A DNA stretch of 64,000 nt from Paractinoplanes atraurantiacus (GCF_900215205.1 NZ_OBDY01000005.1:62001-126000), one strand, 5' to 3'; positions 16,326 through 24,977 are shown, counted from the first letter of the stretch. Program-made: numbers and translations. Notes: a model not told the origin generated them from the sequence alone.

Positions 16326-16976
16326 ATGGGGGCGGTGCCGGTATGGCTTCGGGAACGGCGCTCGGGAGTGGGCCGTCCGGCCGAGCGGTCCCGGGCGGAG
16401 GTGACCGCCGCCGCGATCGCGCTCGCCGACCGGGAGGGCCTGGCCGCGGTGTCGATGCGCCGCGTCGCCGCCGAGCTCGGCACCGGCGCGGCGTCGCTCT
16501 ACCGCTACGTCGACAGCCGGGACGACCTGCTCGATCTGATGACCGACGAGGTGGCGGCCGCGTACGAGCTGCCGCCGCCCGGCCCCTGGCTGCCGGGCCT
16601 GCTGGAGGTGTGCCGCCAGGGGCGCGAGCTGATGCGCCGGCACGCCTGGCTTCCGGAACTGGTGCTCACCCGCTCGGCGCTCGGCCCGCACGGCACCGAC
16701 CTGCTGGAGCAGGTGCTCGAGATACTCGCCGGTCACCCCGCTGACGTGGGCCGCAAACTGGAGGCGTTCGCCGTGATGAACGCGCTCACCGCCGCGCTCA
16801 CCCTGAGCGAGCTGGACGTGGGCGCACGCCAGAGGCAGGGCGCCTACCTGGCCCACGCGGTCGCGGCGGGCCGGCACCCGCATCTGACGGCCGCTCTGAC
16901 CGGCGGTTCGCCGGTGCCGGCGCCCCACTTCGAAGACACGATTTCACGAGTCCTCGTCGGATTGCTGGGCGAGTGA
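16326..16976 (+). CDS. TetR/AcrR-family transcriptional regulator
   Basis: This 216-residue repressor has an N-terminal helix-turn-helix (about residues 24-70, including IALADREGLAAVSMRRVAAELGTGAASLYRYV) and a helical ligand-binding C-terminal domain. The ATG has a GAGAGGGG ribosome-binding site. It diverges from the alpha/beta hydrolase across a perfect palindrome, so it probably represses both genes until a ligand, perhaps the hydrolase substrate, binds. Confidence 0.92.
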   Translation: MGAVPVWLRERRSGVGRPAERSRAEVTAAAIALADREGLAAVSMRRVAAELGTGAASLYRYVDSRDDLLDLMTDEVAAAYELPPPGPWLPGLLEVCRQGRELMRRHAWLPELVLTRSALGPHGTDLLEQVLEILAGHPADVGRKLEAFAVMNALTAALTLSELDVGARQRQGAYLAHAVAAGRHPHLTAALTGGSPVPAPHFEDTISRVLVGLLGE

Positions 16977-16980
16977 CCGG

Positions 16981-17559
16981 CTACCGGACGGTGGGGCGGT
17001 AGACCAGCTCCAGGGTCCGGCCGTCGAGGGTTCGGCTCTCGAGCAGCTCGAGGTCGAAATCGCCTGCGCCGCCGAGGATCGGGCTGGTTCCGGTTCGGCC
17101 CGAGACGACCGGGAAGATCGTCACCTGGAGGCGGTCGACCAGGCCGGCGGCCATCAGCGCCCAGTTCAGCGACAGGCTGGCCTGCGAGCGCAGCGGCACG
17201 TCCGACTCCTCCTTGAGCCGGGCGACGATGTCGACGGCATCACCCTTCGCGATGGTTGCGTCGGGCCAGCCGAGGGTGTCGGTCAGGGTCGAGGAGATCA
17301 CCGTCGCCGGCGACCGCATGGTCCGCAGGTTCCACTCGTCGAGCGCGTTCGGATCGACCCCCGACGACATGATCTGCGCCATCTCGCGGAACGTGGTCGC
17401 CCCGTAGACCATCCGCTGCTCGCTGTCGAAGATCGCCGCCCGGCGCGCGAGCAGCTCAGGCCCCTGCTTGCTCCAGTAACCACCCCAGTCAGCTTCTTCG
17501 GCGTAAGAGCCGTAGCCGTCGAGCGTGGAGAAGACGTCCCAGGTGTAGACCGCGGTCAT
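16981..17559 (-). CDS. Dihydrofolate reductase-family protein (RibD C-terminal domain)
   Basis: This 192-residue protein is related to the reductase domain of RibD and to DHFR, and probably uses NADPH. Landmarks are the N-terminal FSTLDGYGSY, the motif MVYGATTFREMAQ, and the C-terminal LVDRLQVTIFPVVSGRTG. An AAGGA box precedes the ATG. Such stand-alone proteins are abundant in actinomycetes and are usually not riboflavin or folate enzymes; the substrate is unknown. It is convergent with the TetR gene, with only 4 bp between the stops. Confidence 0.85.
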   Translation of the reverse strand: MTAVYTWDVFSTLDGYGSYAEEADWGGYWSKQGPELLARRAAIFDSEQRMVYGATTFREMAQIMSSGVDPNALDEWNLRTMRSPATVISSTLTDTLGWPDATIAKGDAVDIVARLKEESDVPLRSQASLSLNWALMAAGLVDRLQVTIFPVVSGRTGTSPILGGAGDFDLELLESRTLDGRTLELVYRPTVR

Positions 17560-17630
17560 GGCGGTTCCTTCCTCGCGTGATTGGCACCTACACCTTCCCT
17601 ACGAACAGCCCCAGCCGATTCCGACACGCC

Positions 17631-18845
17631 TCAGCAACTGACCGCGACGCCCATCCTTCCGCAGAGCCGTTTCATTGCCGAGGCGTTCGACCTCGACAAC
17701 CTCTTGGTGATCAGGTGCCGTGCGGTCTCACGCGCGATTGACGACGTGTGCAGATGCTGCGGCGCAAGGCGCTCCGCCGCCAGAAGCTGGCGAGCCGCGT
17801 CACCTTCGCGTCCCTTCAGCCGTCCATAGGCCCGAGCGAGCTCTATGTGAAAGTCTGCAATCCGCATTGCTGCACCAAGAATCGCGGGATTCGTCTCCTC
17901 GGAAATATTGACCGCGCGCGCCGGCTCTCCACTGTCATTCGCTCGAGCCATCCGCCAGATATTCACATTCGTCGGGCCGAAGAACAGCCCGAACGCCTTG
18001 CTTTCGCCGACACGCTGCCCAAGATTAATCGCTGCGGCCATGTGATCACCGCTTTCCTCGTTCCGCCTCAAACCGGAGTACGAGTAGCCGCAAGACAGGT
18101 GCAATTGCCCGACGACTTCGATGACTCCAGGCCGCCCGGAGAGGGGTTCCAAAAGATCGATCGCATCCTCGGCGAGAGTTCGCCCTCGCGAAAACGATCC
18201 GCATGCTGTAGCAGCGCAGGCCCGAGCATAGGCTGCGAAGCCCATCAACAGCTTGTCCCCGATCGCTCCGGCGACTTCATGACAGCGCTCGGCTGCCAGC
18301 CACGCCTCCGCTGGGTGCCCAAGCGCGTTCAAGCTGGAGTAAGCCACGAAACACGCTTCGCGCAGTACCCGAAGAGCACCTTCGCGGGTGGGCCCGCCGA
18401 CCTGCGCGTGTGAATGACGCAGCAGGCCGGGTAGAAGGCGCACCGCGGCGGCGTAGTCGCAGCGCTCTCGGAGGTCGCGCACCGACGACATCTGCTGGCG
18501 CAGTTCCGCGAGGTCACGATCGGTCGTGCCACCGGGTTCCGAGGGAGCGACGCTCACGAGGGCCTCGCGGAGCGCACGAACACCTGCCTGGGCGGCCGAC
18601 GCACGCAGGTCCGCGGCAGGCACCAGAACACCCGTCAGCTCGACCGGCGCGCACTCGAGCGCTGTGGCGATGTCGGCGATGACAAATCTGTTGTCAAACG
18701 CCTGCAACCCTCTTTCGATTCTGCTCCAGCTCGCGTGCGAGATACCGGCACGGCTGGCGGCGTGTCGAATGCTCCATCCCCGCAGCAGTCTGCGGATGCG
18801 GATGCGCTCACCGATCGCGATATCGATGTTGGAGTACCTGGGCAT
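17631..18845 (-). CDS. XRE-family regulator with TPR-like C-terminal domain (paralog 1)
   Basis: This 404-residue regulator has an N-terminal helix-turn-helix (about residues 12-68: ERIRIRRLLRGWSIRHAASRAGISHASWSRIERG) and a long helical C-terminal region resembling tetratricopeptide repeats (HPAEAWLAAERCHEVAGAIGDK, FGLFFGPTNVNIWRMA). It is clearly paralogous to the gene at 54575-55759. Its GC content is visibly lower than that of its neighbours, suggesting acquisition or relaxed selection. A divergent 74-residue ORF starts 43 bp upstream. The XRE-TPR architecture is shared with peptide-sensing RRNPP regulators, but a peptide ligand is only inferred. Confidence 0.85.
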   Translation of the reverse strand: MPRYSNIDIAIGERIRIRRLLRGWSIRHAASRAGISHASWSRIERGLQAFDNRFVIADIATALECAPVELTGVLVPAADLRASAAQAGVRALREALVSVAPSEPGGTTDRDLAELRQQMSSVRDLRERCDYAAAVRLLPGLLRHSHAQVGGPTREGALRVLREACFVAYSSLNALGHPAEAWLAAERCHEVAGAIGDKLLMGFAAYARACAATACGSFSRGRTLAEDAIDLLEPLSGRPGVIEVVGQLHLSCGYSYSGLRRNEESGDHMAAAINLGQRVGESKAFGLFFGPTNVNIWRMARANDSGEPARAVNISEETNPAILGAAMRIADFHIELARAYGRLKGREGDAARQLLAAERLAPQHLHTSSIARETARHLITKRLSRSNASAMKRLCGRMGVAVSC

Positions 18846-18888
18846 TTCACACCACCCCGATCAGGCCAACTTTTATTGAGGCTACGCG

Positions 18889-19113
18889 ATGGCCGCAGGG
18901 GTTTGGTTCGGTCACGTACCGGTACTTGACCGGTGCATCCAACAGCAGAGCGTGGACATTATCGAGAACATGAAGAGGTTCGGAAACAAGAGACGGTCGC
19001 GGCGCTGCATACGCTGCGAGCTCGCGGACGGAGTCCGAATGCTGACGCTGAGCTCACTCCTTCTGGAAGTCTTGAACAACATCGCAGACCTGATCAACCT
19101 CGTCGCTCAATGA
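18889..19113 (+). CDS. Small ORF (74 aa) divergent from the XRE-TPR regulator
   Basis: This candidate small gene has a GAGG box seven bases before its ATG and an AT-rich segment (TTTTATT) further upstream. The middle is basic (MKRFGNKRRSRRC, also a possible internal start at 18970) and the C-terminus is a hydrophobic amphipathic helix (LTLSSLLLEVLNNIADLIN). GC at third codon positions is about 74 percent, lower than in neighbouring genes. It overlaps the convergent MarR stop by 7 bp. It could encode a regulatory or secreted peptide for the adjacent regulator, or be a chance ORF. Confidence 0.4.
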   Translation: MAAGVWFGHVPVLDRCIQQQSVDIIENMKRFGNKRRSRRCIRCELADGVRMLTLSSLLLEVLNNIADLINLVAQ

Positions 19114-19526
19114 ACGTCCGCGGAGACGATGCGGGTGGCCAACGTGGTCAGGAGGCGCCGCTCGTCCGGGGACAGGCCTTCGGTGAGGGCTTCGATGCTC
19201 GTGGCGAACTCGGCGGCTATGCGGGTGGCCAAGGCCTGGCCCGTGTCGGTCATGGAGACGTACGAGGAGCGGCGGTCGGTGGGGCTTGGCGTACGGGTGA
19301 TCAGGCCCCGGCGCTGGGCCCGGTCGACCAGGCCGCTGACCGACGACTTGTCCAGGCCCAGGTGGCGGCCCAGCGTGCTCATCGACGGCTCCCGGTCGCG
19401 CAGGACGCCCAGCAGGCGGACCTGCACGACCGACATGTCGTAGCGGCCGGCCACCTCCGTCAAGGCGGCGACCACGGCGAACGACAGCTGGGCCAGCGCG
19501 TCTACCAGCTCGTCCGTCTCAGCCAT
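19107..19526 (-). CDS. MarR-family transcriptional regulator
   Basis: This 139-residue winged-helix dimer has the core LGRHLGLDKSSVSGLVDRAQRRGLITRTPSPTDRRS, a clear MarR recognition helix and wing. The gene overlaps the end of the esterase by 8 bp on the same strand, so the two may form an operon. A TATCAT -10 box six bases before the ATG also suggests its own leaderless promoter. It probably regulates the esterase or itself in response to a small aromatic or oxidative signal; this is inference. Confidence 0.9.
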   Translation of the reverse strand: MAETDELVDALAQLSFAVVAALTEVAGRYDMSVVQVRLLGVLRDREPSMSTLGRHLGLDKSSVSGLVDRAQRRGLITRTPSPTDRRSSYVSMTDTGQALATRIAAEFATSIEALTEGLSPDERRLLTTLATRIVSADVH

Positions 19527-20553
19527 TCGCTGATGATAGGCGGTGGGCCAGCCAGGTCACGGCCTGCGGATAGCGGTAGTCGATGCCGCCGTGACCGGCG
19601 GGGAACAGCTCGAAGTGGATCCGGTCGGACGGGACGCCGATGCGCTCCAGGCCGGCCCGGAACGCCTCGGCGCCCAGGTCCAGGAACCACTCGTCGCGGG
19701 TTCCGGCGTCGATCCAGATCGCCTTCTGCGAGCGGAGCGCGTCGGCGTACCGGTCGATCATGCGGATCGGGTCCCAGGCCAGCCACTTCTCCCACAGGTC
19801 GGGGATCAGCTGGCCGGAGCGCGGGTCGAACGGTAGTTGCGGCGTGCCGTCCTCGGCCGGGGAGAACGCGGCGGCGCAGCCCAGCACGAGCACCAGCAGC
19901 GAGTCGTTCTCGGCGGTGAAGGCGGTGCGGCCGCGGAAGTCCGACCACCAGTTCTGGATGTCATGGTCGTAGTCGCGCAGCGCGCGGGTCACCTTGGCGA
20001 ACTCGTTCAGATAGAGGTACTCGTACAGGGCGTCGCCGGCGTGGGTGGCCAGCGCGCCGAACAGGTCGGGGCGCAGCATCGGGGTGATCATCGCGCCGAA
20101 TCCGCCCGACGACTTGCCGCTGATCGCGCGGGACTCGGGCGCCGGGATCGTGCGATAGCGGGCGTCGACCCAGGGAACAACCTCATCGCAGAGATAGGAG
20201 TGGTACGGGCCGGTGCCCACCGAATCCACGAACTGCGAGCCGCCGTACGCCGTCCAGGCGTCCACGTAGACCAGGATGCAGTCCGGGGCCTCGCCGCGGG
20301 CGAACACCTGGTCGGCGGTCTCGATGAACGGCTGCCGGAACGGCGTACGGTTGGCCCACATCCCGATGTGCCCGGTGTAGCCCTGAATCACGTAGATGAC
20401 CGGGTAGCGCGCCGCCCCCGACTCGTATCCCGGCGGCGTGTAGACCCACAACGGCCGCTCGTGCGGGTCACCGAGCGGGTTGCCCCGCAGCAGCGCCGAA
20501 TCGATCGTCTCCCGGTGCAACCGGCCGGCCAGCTCGTGACTCCAAGGCAACAT
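19519..20553 (-). CDS. Esterase of the alpha/beta hydrolase (esterase D-like) fold
   Basis: This 344-residue protein has the nucleophile motif GKSSGG (146-151, Ser148) and a C-terminal FPAGHGG that supplies the catalytic His. The N-terminal RPLWVYTPPGYESG block is typical of enterochelin esterase/esterase D-like enzymes. No signal peptide is visible, so it is probably cytoplasmic. The MarR gene follows and overlaps its stop. It may hydrolyse an acyl ester or siderophore-like substrate; the evidence stops at fold level. Confidence 0.85.
   Translation of the reverse strand: MLPWSHELAGRLHRETIDSALLRGNPLGDPHERPLWVYTPPGYESGAARYPVIYVIQGYTGHIGMWANRTPFRQPFIETADQVFARGEAPDCILVYVDAWTAYGGSQFVDSVGTGPYHSYLCDEVVPWVDARYRTIPAPESRAISGKSSGGFGAMITPMLRPDLFGALATHAGDALYEYLYLNEFAKVTRALRDYDHDIQNWWSDFRGRTAFTAENDSLLVLVLGCAAAFSPAEDGTPQLPFDPRSGQLIPDLWEKWLAWDPIRMIDRYADALRSQKAIWIDAGTRDEWFLDLGAEAFRAGLERIGVPSDRIHFELFPAGHGGIDYRYPQAVTWLAHRLSSANG
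19533..19538 (-). promoter_or_regulatory. -10 element (TATCAT) of the MarR gene, leaderless type
   Basis: On the minus strand TATCAT is followed by six bases and the ATG of the MarR gene. It lies inside the 3' end of the esterase gene. Confidence 0.4.
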
Positions 20554-20606
20554 TCACCGAGTAGATCACGTACGGCGGTTCACGCCACCCCGGCGAGCGG
20601 ATGCGT

Positions 20607-21047
20607 TCAACTGGTCTGATATGACCGGAACAGGGAGGAAGCCGAATCGTTGAGAAGCCCTTTGCCGCTGAGTTCGAAGTTCTTTCGCTCTCCGGGTTTC
20701 ACGAAGACGCTCCTCCCGGCTTGGGCCGTCGTGTTGTTTCGCAGGCCGTGCTCGTAGACGACGATGATGTTCGACGTCAGGTTGACGACCGAGGATGCCG
20801 AGTCGTTCAGGTTCCGGCCGTTCGTATACGTGAAATCACGGAAGTCGAGGACGGCGGTTCCGGGTTTGACGCCGCGGAAGACGTGCGTCGAACCGGTCAG
20901 GTCCCAGTGCTCGTAGAAGCAGATCTCCTCGCCGTACGTCCCGCACTGGTACGGGGCGGCCTGCGCGGCCGACGGGGCGATCGCGGCCGACGCCACGACC
21001 GTCAGGACGGATCCCAGGACAGCCTTCACCGCTGTGCTTTTCCTCAA
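20607..21047 (-). CDS. Secreted peptidase inhibitor I36/crystallin-like protein
   Basis: This 146-residue secreted protein has a Sec signal peptide (MRKSTAVKAVLGSVLTVVASAAIAP, cleavage after AAQA) and a mature domain with CGTYGEEICFYEHWDLTG and two copies of LNDSASS, as in beta/gamma-crystallin-like proteins of inhibitor family I36. I chose the TTG at 21047 because a GGGAGAAG box sits five bases upstream and a proper signal peptide results; the GTG at 21089 would add a polar extension. Cys pairs suggest a disulfide. It may inhibit a metalloprotease or bind calcium; activity is inferred only. Confidence 0.8.
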   Translation of the reverse strand: MRKSTAVKAVLGSVLTVVASAAIAPSAAQAAPYQCGTYGEEICFYEHWDLTGSTHVFRGVKPGTAVLDFRDFTYTNGRNLNDSASSVVNLTSNIIVVYEHGLRNNTTAQAGRSVFVKPGERKNFELSGKGLLNDSASSLFRSYQTS

Positions 21048-21137
21048 TGACTTCTCCCACCAAGAGCTTCCGTGTCGAGCGAGGCTCACAACGCGAGCAT
21101 CCTGGCGAACGGTAGTGTCCGGGGAGGAACAAAGAAT

Positions 21138-21579
21138 TTATCGACTCCCGTAGATTACGTCGGTCAGGGACGGGTCGCCGTAGGCGGAGGCGTTGGTCAG
21201 GTGACCGTCGTACGGGCCCACCTTGGTTATCGTCCGGCCGTCGCGGAATACCAGTTGCAGGCCGTGTTCGGGCTCCCAGGCGCACTCGCATTCCAGCGAT
21301 ACGTAGACGTGGTGGTCGGTGTAGCTGTCTCGGGAGACCGTGGGCTCGCGGCCCAGCGTGACATCTTCGCCTACTACCGCGACGTGGCCGACACGACCGA
21401 CCGAGCACCGACCGGTCCAGTGTCAGGAACGCGTTTACCGCGGCGTGGAAGTGCTCCTGCGCCTCGTCGTCGCCGTAACCGTCGAGGATGATGGGCACCG
21501 GCGGCCCGCCGAGAAGGGGGATCTCGACGGGGCCGGTCGTGTGCCATTCCTCGTTCGGGTCCTCGGTGATGTCCAGCAT
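21138..21579 (-). pseudogene. Frameshifted conserved gene (DUF6985-like)
   Basis: The first frame begins at the ATG at 21579 (MLDITEDPNEEWHTTGPVEI) and reads sensibly to about 21400 (VNAFLTLDRSVLG). Coding then continues in the next frame through HVYVSLECECAWEPEHG and TKVGPYDGHLTNASAYG to a TAA at 21138. The combined length is 147 codons plus one base, so a single-base indel near 21390-21412 explains it. A TATCAT -10 box lies six bases before the ATG. The family name is from memory. The gene is either a recent pseudogene, a sequencing error or a recoded gene. Confidence 0.7.
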
Positions 21580-21585
21580 CGCCCG

Positions 21586-21591
21586 ATGATA
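21586..21591 (-). promoter_or_regulatory. -10 element (TATCAT) of the frameshifted gene
   Basis: TATCAT, six bases, then ATG on the minus strand: the same geometry and hexamer as at the MarR gene. Confidence 0.4.
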
Positions 21592-21596
21592 GGGCC

Positions 21597-24500
21597 TCAG
21601 CTATAGGCGGCCTCGAACGAAGCTGTCACCTCTCCCCCGCCGACCGTGCCGGTGGCCGTCACTGTGGCCGTGCCGGCCGGGATCGCTGTGGAGCGGGTGT
21701 TGAAGGACTGATAGGCGGACTGGCCGGGCGCGACGGCGGTCACCCTCTTCGAGCCGTACGGCGTGGTCAGCTCCATGGTCAGCGGGACGCTGTCGGTGTT
21801 GCGGGCCGTCACCGCGAGGTACACGGTCGTGCCGATGCGCTGGGTGCGGGCCTGCACGTCGACGCTGAGGGCCGCGCCCGGTGAGAGCTCACGGTCGGCC
21901 GCCGTCGCGCGGCTGACGATCGTGGTGCGCTCGGCCGCGGTGAAGACGCCCGCCGCCACGAAAGCGTCGGCGGTCTGGGTGACCGTCGCGACGAACTGGG
22001 CGTGGGTGCTGAACGGGGCCTTGTCCCAGACCAGATCCAGGAACGTCGGGCCGTCCGTGCCGGGCGAGGTGACGCCGGTGACCGGGACGTCGTAGTTCGG
22101 CAGGCCGTCGTTGCGCTTGCGGTTGGGGACGCCGGTGTCGATCGAGCCGAAGACGATCGACGGCTCGACCCGGCGGAAGTACGACGACGCCGCCTGATTG
22201 TCGCTGATGTAGTACGGGCGCAGCGCGTAGCCGCCGGCGGTGAAGGTCGGGTCGCCGGCCGCCGTCACCGCGCCGGCCGTGATGGCGGCACGGCCGTAAT
22301 CGCCGTCGCGCTTCAAATGGCGGTAGAGGGTGAGCTCGCGCCATTGCGTGCCGCTGCCCATGATCTGCAGCAGGATCGGGCCCCAGAAGATGGCCTGGGT
22401 GTCGGGGCGGTCGAGTGCCCGCTCGACGCGGATGCTGAACGGCATCGTGATGTCGACGACGTCGCCGGGCTTCCAGGTGCGGCTTATCGAGGCGTACGAC
22501 CCCGGAACGGCGGTCACCGCGACCCGCGCGCCGTTCACCGCGACCGTGAAACCGCGTCTGGCCCACGCCGGAACGCGCAATTTCAGCGTCAGCGGTCCGG
22601 TTCCGTCGATGGTGAGCCGCGTCCGATCCGTACGAGGGAACGCAGTTTCTTGTTTGACGTTGAAATCCCACGACAGGGTGGAGGGCACGTAGAGGTTGAC
22701 CCAGAGCGTGCCGCCGTCGGCCGATCTGAAGTAGACGGTCTCCTGATATTTGGTGTGGTTCTCCAGGCCCGTGCCGCCGCAACAGGTGCCCGTGTTTCCG
22801 TAGCTGCGGACCGTGCCCGAGCCGACCGGCTGGAAATAGGTGACCTGCGGGTCGCTGGTCGACGTGGTGTCGGCCCGTGACCCGAGGATCATGTTGTAGA
22901 GGCCACGCTCGTAATAGTCCAGATAGGCCGGGTCGTGCTCGTGCAGGAAGAGATTACGGGCCAACTTCATCAGGTTGTACGTCGTGCAGGTCTCGGCGCC
23001 GCTGGTGGGCACCGTATTGGCGATGTTCCCGCGGTTCTGGAAGAGCTCGAGGTTGTTGTTGGAGCCCGGGTAATTGCCCCCGGCGCCGCCGTTGGCGAAC
23101 GTCCGGTGCGGCACCACCATGCCGTAGAAGTTCTTCGCCGCGGTGAAGTAGTCCTGGCCGCCGCCCTGCTCGAAGACGCGCAGATAGCCGATGAACTGCG
23201 GCACGTGGGTGTTGGCGTGCAGCCGTTCCGGGCGACGGCGGCCGGGACGGTTCTGCGGGGTGACCACGAGAATGTCGCGGTTCTCCACGGTGGCGCCGAA
23301 CAATGACTCGCGATTGTCGAACGCCTTGGCCGTCTCCAGATGCTTGTCGTCGCCGGTGAGCACGGCGATCTCCGGAAAGACCTCGTTGGCGCCGCCGAAC
23401 TCGCCGCCGATGTAGAGGTCCCACATGTAGTTGAGGTCGTCGCGGGTCAGCGGGCCCTTGTAGTCGGGGTGGTTCTTGTCGCCGATCGTCAGCGCGAGAT
23501 GGGCCCAGTCGGCCATCTTGGTGACGACCTCGAGCGCCTGGGCGTTGCCGGCGTTGTAGTACGCGTCCAGCAGGCCCCGCATGATCTTGTGCTGGGTGTA
23601 CCAGGGCGCCCACGTGTTGGTCTGCGCGTTGCCGCCGTAGACGGCCCAGCGCGGCGGGCCCAGCCGCAGCACGGCGTCCTCGGGGATGGCGCCGAGATAG
23701 CCGGGGAAGGTGGGCACCCAGTCGGCCGGGCCCTCGGTCGAGGCGGCCACCACGCCGGCGTCGCGGCCGTTGGGCGAGGAGTCCTTCAGCGCGGTGCCGC
23801 CGGTCTCCTCGAACCGGTACCAGGCGATGGTGCCGCCGCCCGTGGTCGCGGTCTGCAGGGCCGTCAACTCGGCCGGGGTGAGCGCCCGGTCGAAGATGTG
23901 GAACTCGTCGATGGTCGCGTCGAGGAACGGGTCGCCGTACTGCGAGCGGCCGATCCACCGGTTGCCGGGGTTGCCGAGGTGGGACGGGTTCAGCGTCATA
24001 TTCGTGTTCGTGCCGGCCGGCTGCCCGTTGACGTACAGCGTGCCGACCCGCCCGGCCAGGGTCACCGCGACGTGCACCCACTGGCCGACCGGCAGCGCGG
24101 TGGTGCCGTTGATCTGCTGCTCGCCGCCGGAGCCGCCGACGGTGATGGCGAAGCGGGGCACGTTGCCGGTCACGCCGGCCCTGGGTGTCAGGAACATGTT
24201 GATCGCGGTGGACTGGCCGAAGTCGAACAGGCGGGTCCAGCTGGCGGTGGAGCCGAGGTTGATCCAGGTGGCGATCGTGAAGTCGGTGAGCTGGTTGATC
24301 GCCTCCTGGGGCAGGGTGCAGTACTGCGCGGGGGTGCCGCCGCCCAGTCGCAGGCCGGTGCCGATCCGGCCCGGCACCCGGCCGATGGCGGCGGCCGGCT
24401 CCTCCTCGCCGCCGCCACCCCCGGTGGTCATCCGGGCCGTGATGGCGGCCTGGCAGGCGGCCAGCTCGCCGACCATCCAGTCCAGCTTGGTCTTGTAGAC

Positions 24501-24887
24501 GGCCTCGCCCTGATCGGCGTACGCCTGGGAGAGCGCCGTCAGGTAATGCCCGGCCCAGTGGCCGCTGAGCAGCCCGCCGTCCTCCCAGCCGCCGGGCACC
24601 GCGACGCCGGCCGGATTGGGGCGGCCGGCCTGGTTGTTGAAGAGCACCACGAAGCGGCGCTCGTCGAAGGCGCGCAGCCAGGCCTTGGTGCGGTCGCGCT
24701 TCTCCTGGAGCAGACCGGCCCCGAGGCGCACGTCGCCGAGCGGGAAGGGCCGGACCGGGGCGGTGGCGCCCGGGCCCTCCGATGCCGCGGCCAGGGCGGG
24801 GGCCGCGGTGGAGAACTCCAGCCCGGCGAAGGCGGCGGTGCCCAGAGTGGAGACCTGTAGGAACTGACGACGGTTGACCGGTGCCAT
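21597..24887 (-). CDS. TAT-exported GH127 beta-L-arabinofuranosidase-like enzyme with LamG insertion
   Basis: This 1096-residue extracellular glycoside hydrolase starts at ATG 24887, preceded by AAGGACAG. Its signal has a twin-arginine motif (NRRQFLQVS). The (alpha/alpha)6 catalytic domain is interrupted: after about 150 residues a LamG/concanavalin-like domain of ~220 residues is inserted (FTIATWINLG, WVHVAVTLAGRVGTLYVNG, IDEFHIFDRALTPAEL), then the barrel resumes with FPGYLGAIPED. The GH127 cysteine nucleophile region TCCGGTGLENHTKYQ is present. A beta-rich C-terminal domain ends the protein. LacI-type operators upstream imply induction by a pentose sugar. It probably releases arabinose from plant polymers. 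Confidence 0.88.
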   Translation of the reverse strand: MAPVNRRQFLQVSTLGTAAFAGLEFSTAAPALAAASEGPGATAPVRPFPLGDVRLGAGLLQEKRDRTKAWLRAFDERRFVVLFNNQAGRPNPAGVAVPGGWEDGGLLSGHWAGHYLTALSQAYADQGEAVYKTKLDWMVGELAACQAAITARMTTGGGGGEEEPAAAIGRVPGRIGTGLRLGGGTPAQYCTLPQEAINQLTDFTIATWINLGSTASWTRLFDFGQSTAINMFLTPRAGVTGNVPRFAITVGGSGGEQQINGTTALPVGQWVHVAVTLAGRVGTLYVNGQPAGTNTNMTLNPSHLGNPGNRWIGRSQYGDPFLDATIDEFHIFDRALTPAELTALQTATTGGGTIAWYRFEETGGTALKDSSPNGRDAGVVAASTEGPADWVPTFPGYLGAIPEDAVLRLGPPRWAVYGGNAQTNTWAPWYTQHKIMRGLLDAYYNAGNAQALEVVTKMADWAHLALTIGDKNHPDYKGPLTRDDLNYMWDLYIGGEFGGANEVFPEIAVLTGDDKHLETAKAFDNRESLFGATVENRDILVVTPQNRPGRRRPERLHANTHVPQFIGYLRVFEQGGGQDYFTAAKNFYGMVVPHRTFANGGAGGNYPGSNNNLELFQNRGNIANTVPTSGAETCTTYNLMKLARNLFLHEHDPAYLDYYERGLYNMILGSRADTTSTSDPQVTYFQPVGSGTVRSYGNTGTCCGGTGLENHTKYQETVYFRSADGGTLWVNLYVPSTLSWDFNVKQETAFPRTDRTRLTIDGTGPLTLKLRVPAWARRGFTVAVNGARVAVTAVPGSYASISRTWKPGDVVDITMPFSIRVERALDRPDTQAIFWGPILLQIMGSGTQWRELTLYRHLKRDGDYGRAAITAGAVTAAGDPTFTAGGYALRPYYISDNQAASSYFRRVEPSIVFGSIDTGVPNRKRNDGLPNYDVPVTGVTSPGTDGPTFLDLVWDKAPFSTHAQFVATVTQTADAFVAAGVFTAAERTTIVSRATAADRELSPGAALSVDVQARTQRIGTTVYLAVTARNTDSVPLTMELTTPYGSKRVTAVAPGQSAYQSFNTRSTAIPAGTATVTATGTVGGGEVTASFEAAYS

Positions 24888-24911
24888 CCAGCTGTCCTTC
24901 CGGCGCGGGGG

Positions 24912-24925
24912 CGAAAACCTTTTCG
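24912..24925. promoter_or_regulatory. LacI-type operator (CGAAAA-CC-TTTTCG)
   Basis: A 14-bp palindrome with six-base arms immediately downstream of the -10 box of the GH127 promoter, in the position of a roadblock operator. Confidence 0.5.
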
Positions 24926-24927
24926 GG

Positions 24928-24956
24928 ATCGTGTCAGCGCGTTTCAGTTGTGTCAA
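24928..24956 (-). promoter_or_regulatory. Promoter of the GH127 gene (TTGACA-17 bp-CACGAT)
   Basis: On the minus strand TTGACA (24951-24956) and CACGAT (24928-24933) are separated by 17 bp. Palindromes with GAAA/TTTC arms flank the promoter on both sides. Confidence 0.5.
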
Positions 24957-24977
24957 CGGGTCGTTATTCGCCGATCA

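Noticed and set aside
20836..21579. 247-residue minus-strand frame as a single gene
   Set aside because: Only its first 60 residues look real; after about 21400 it becomes an Arg-rich shadow and the true continuation is in another frame ending at 21138.
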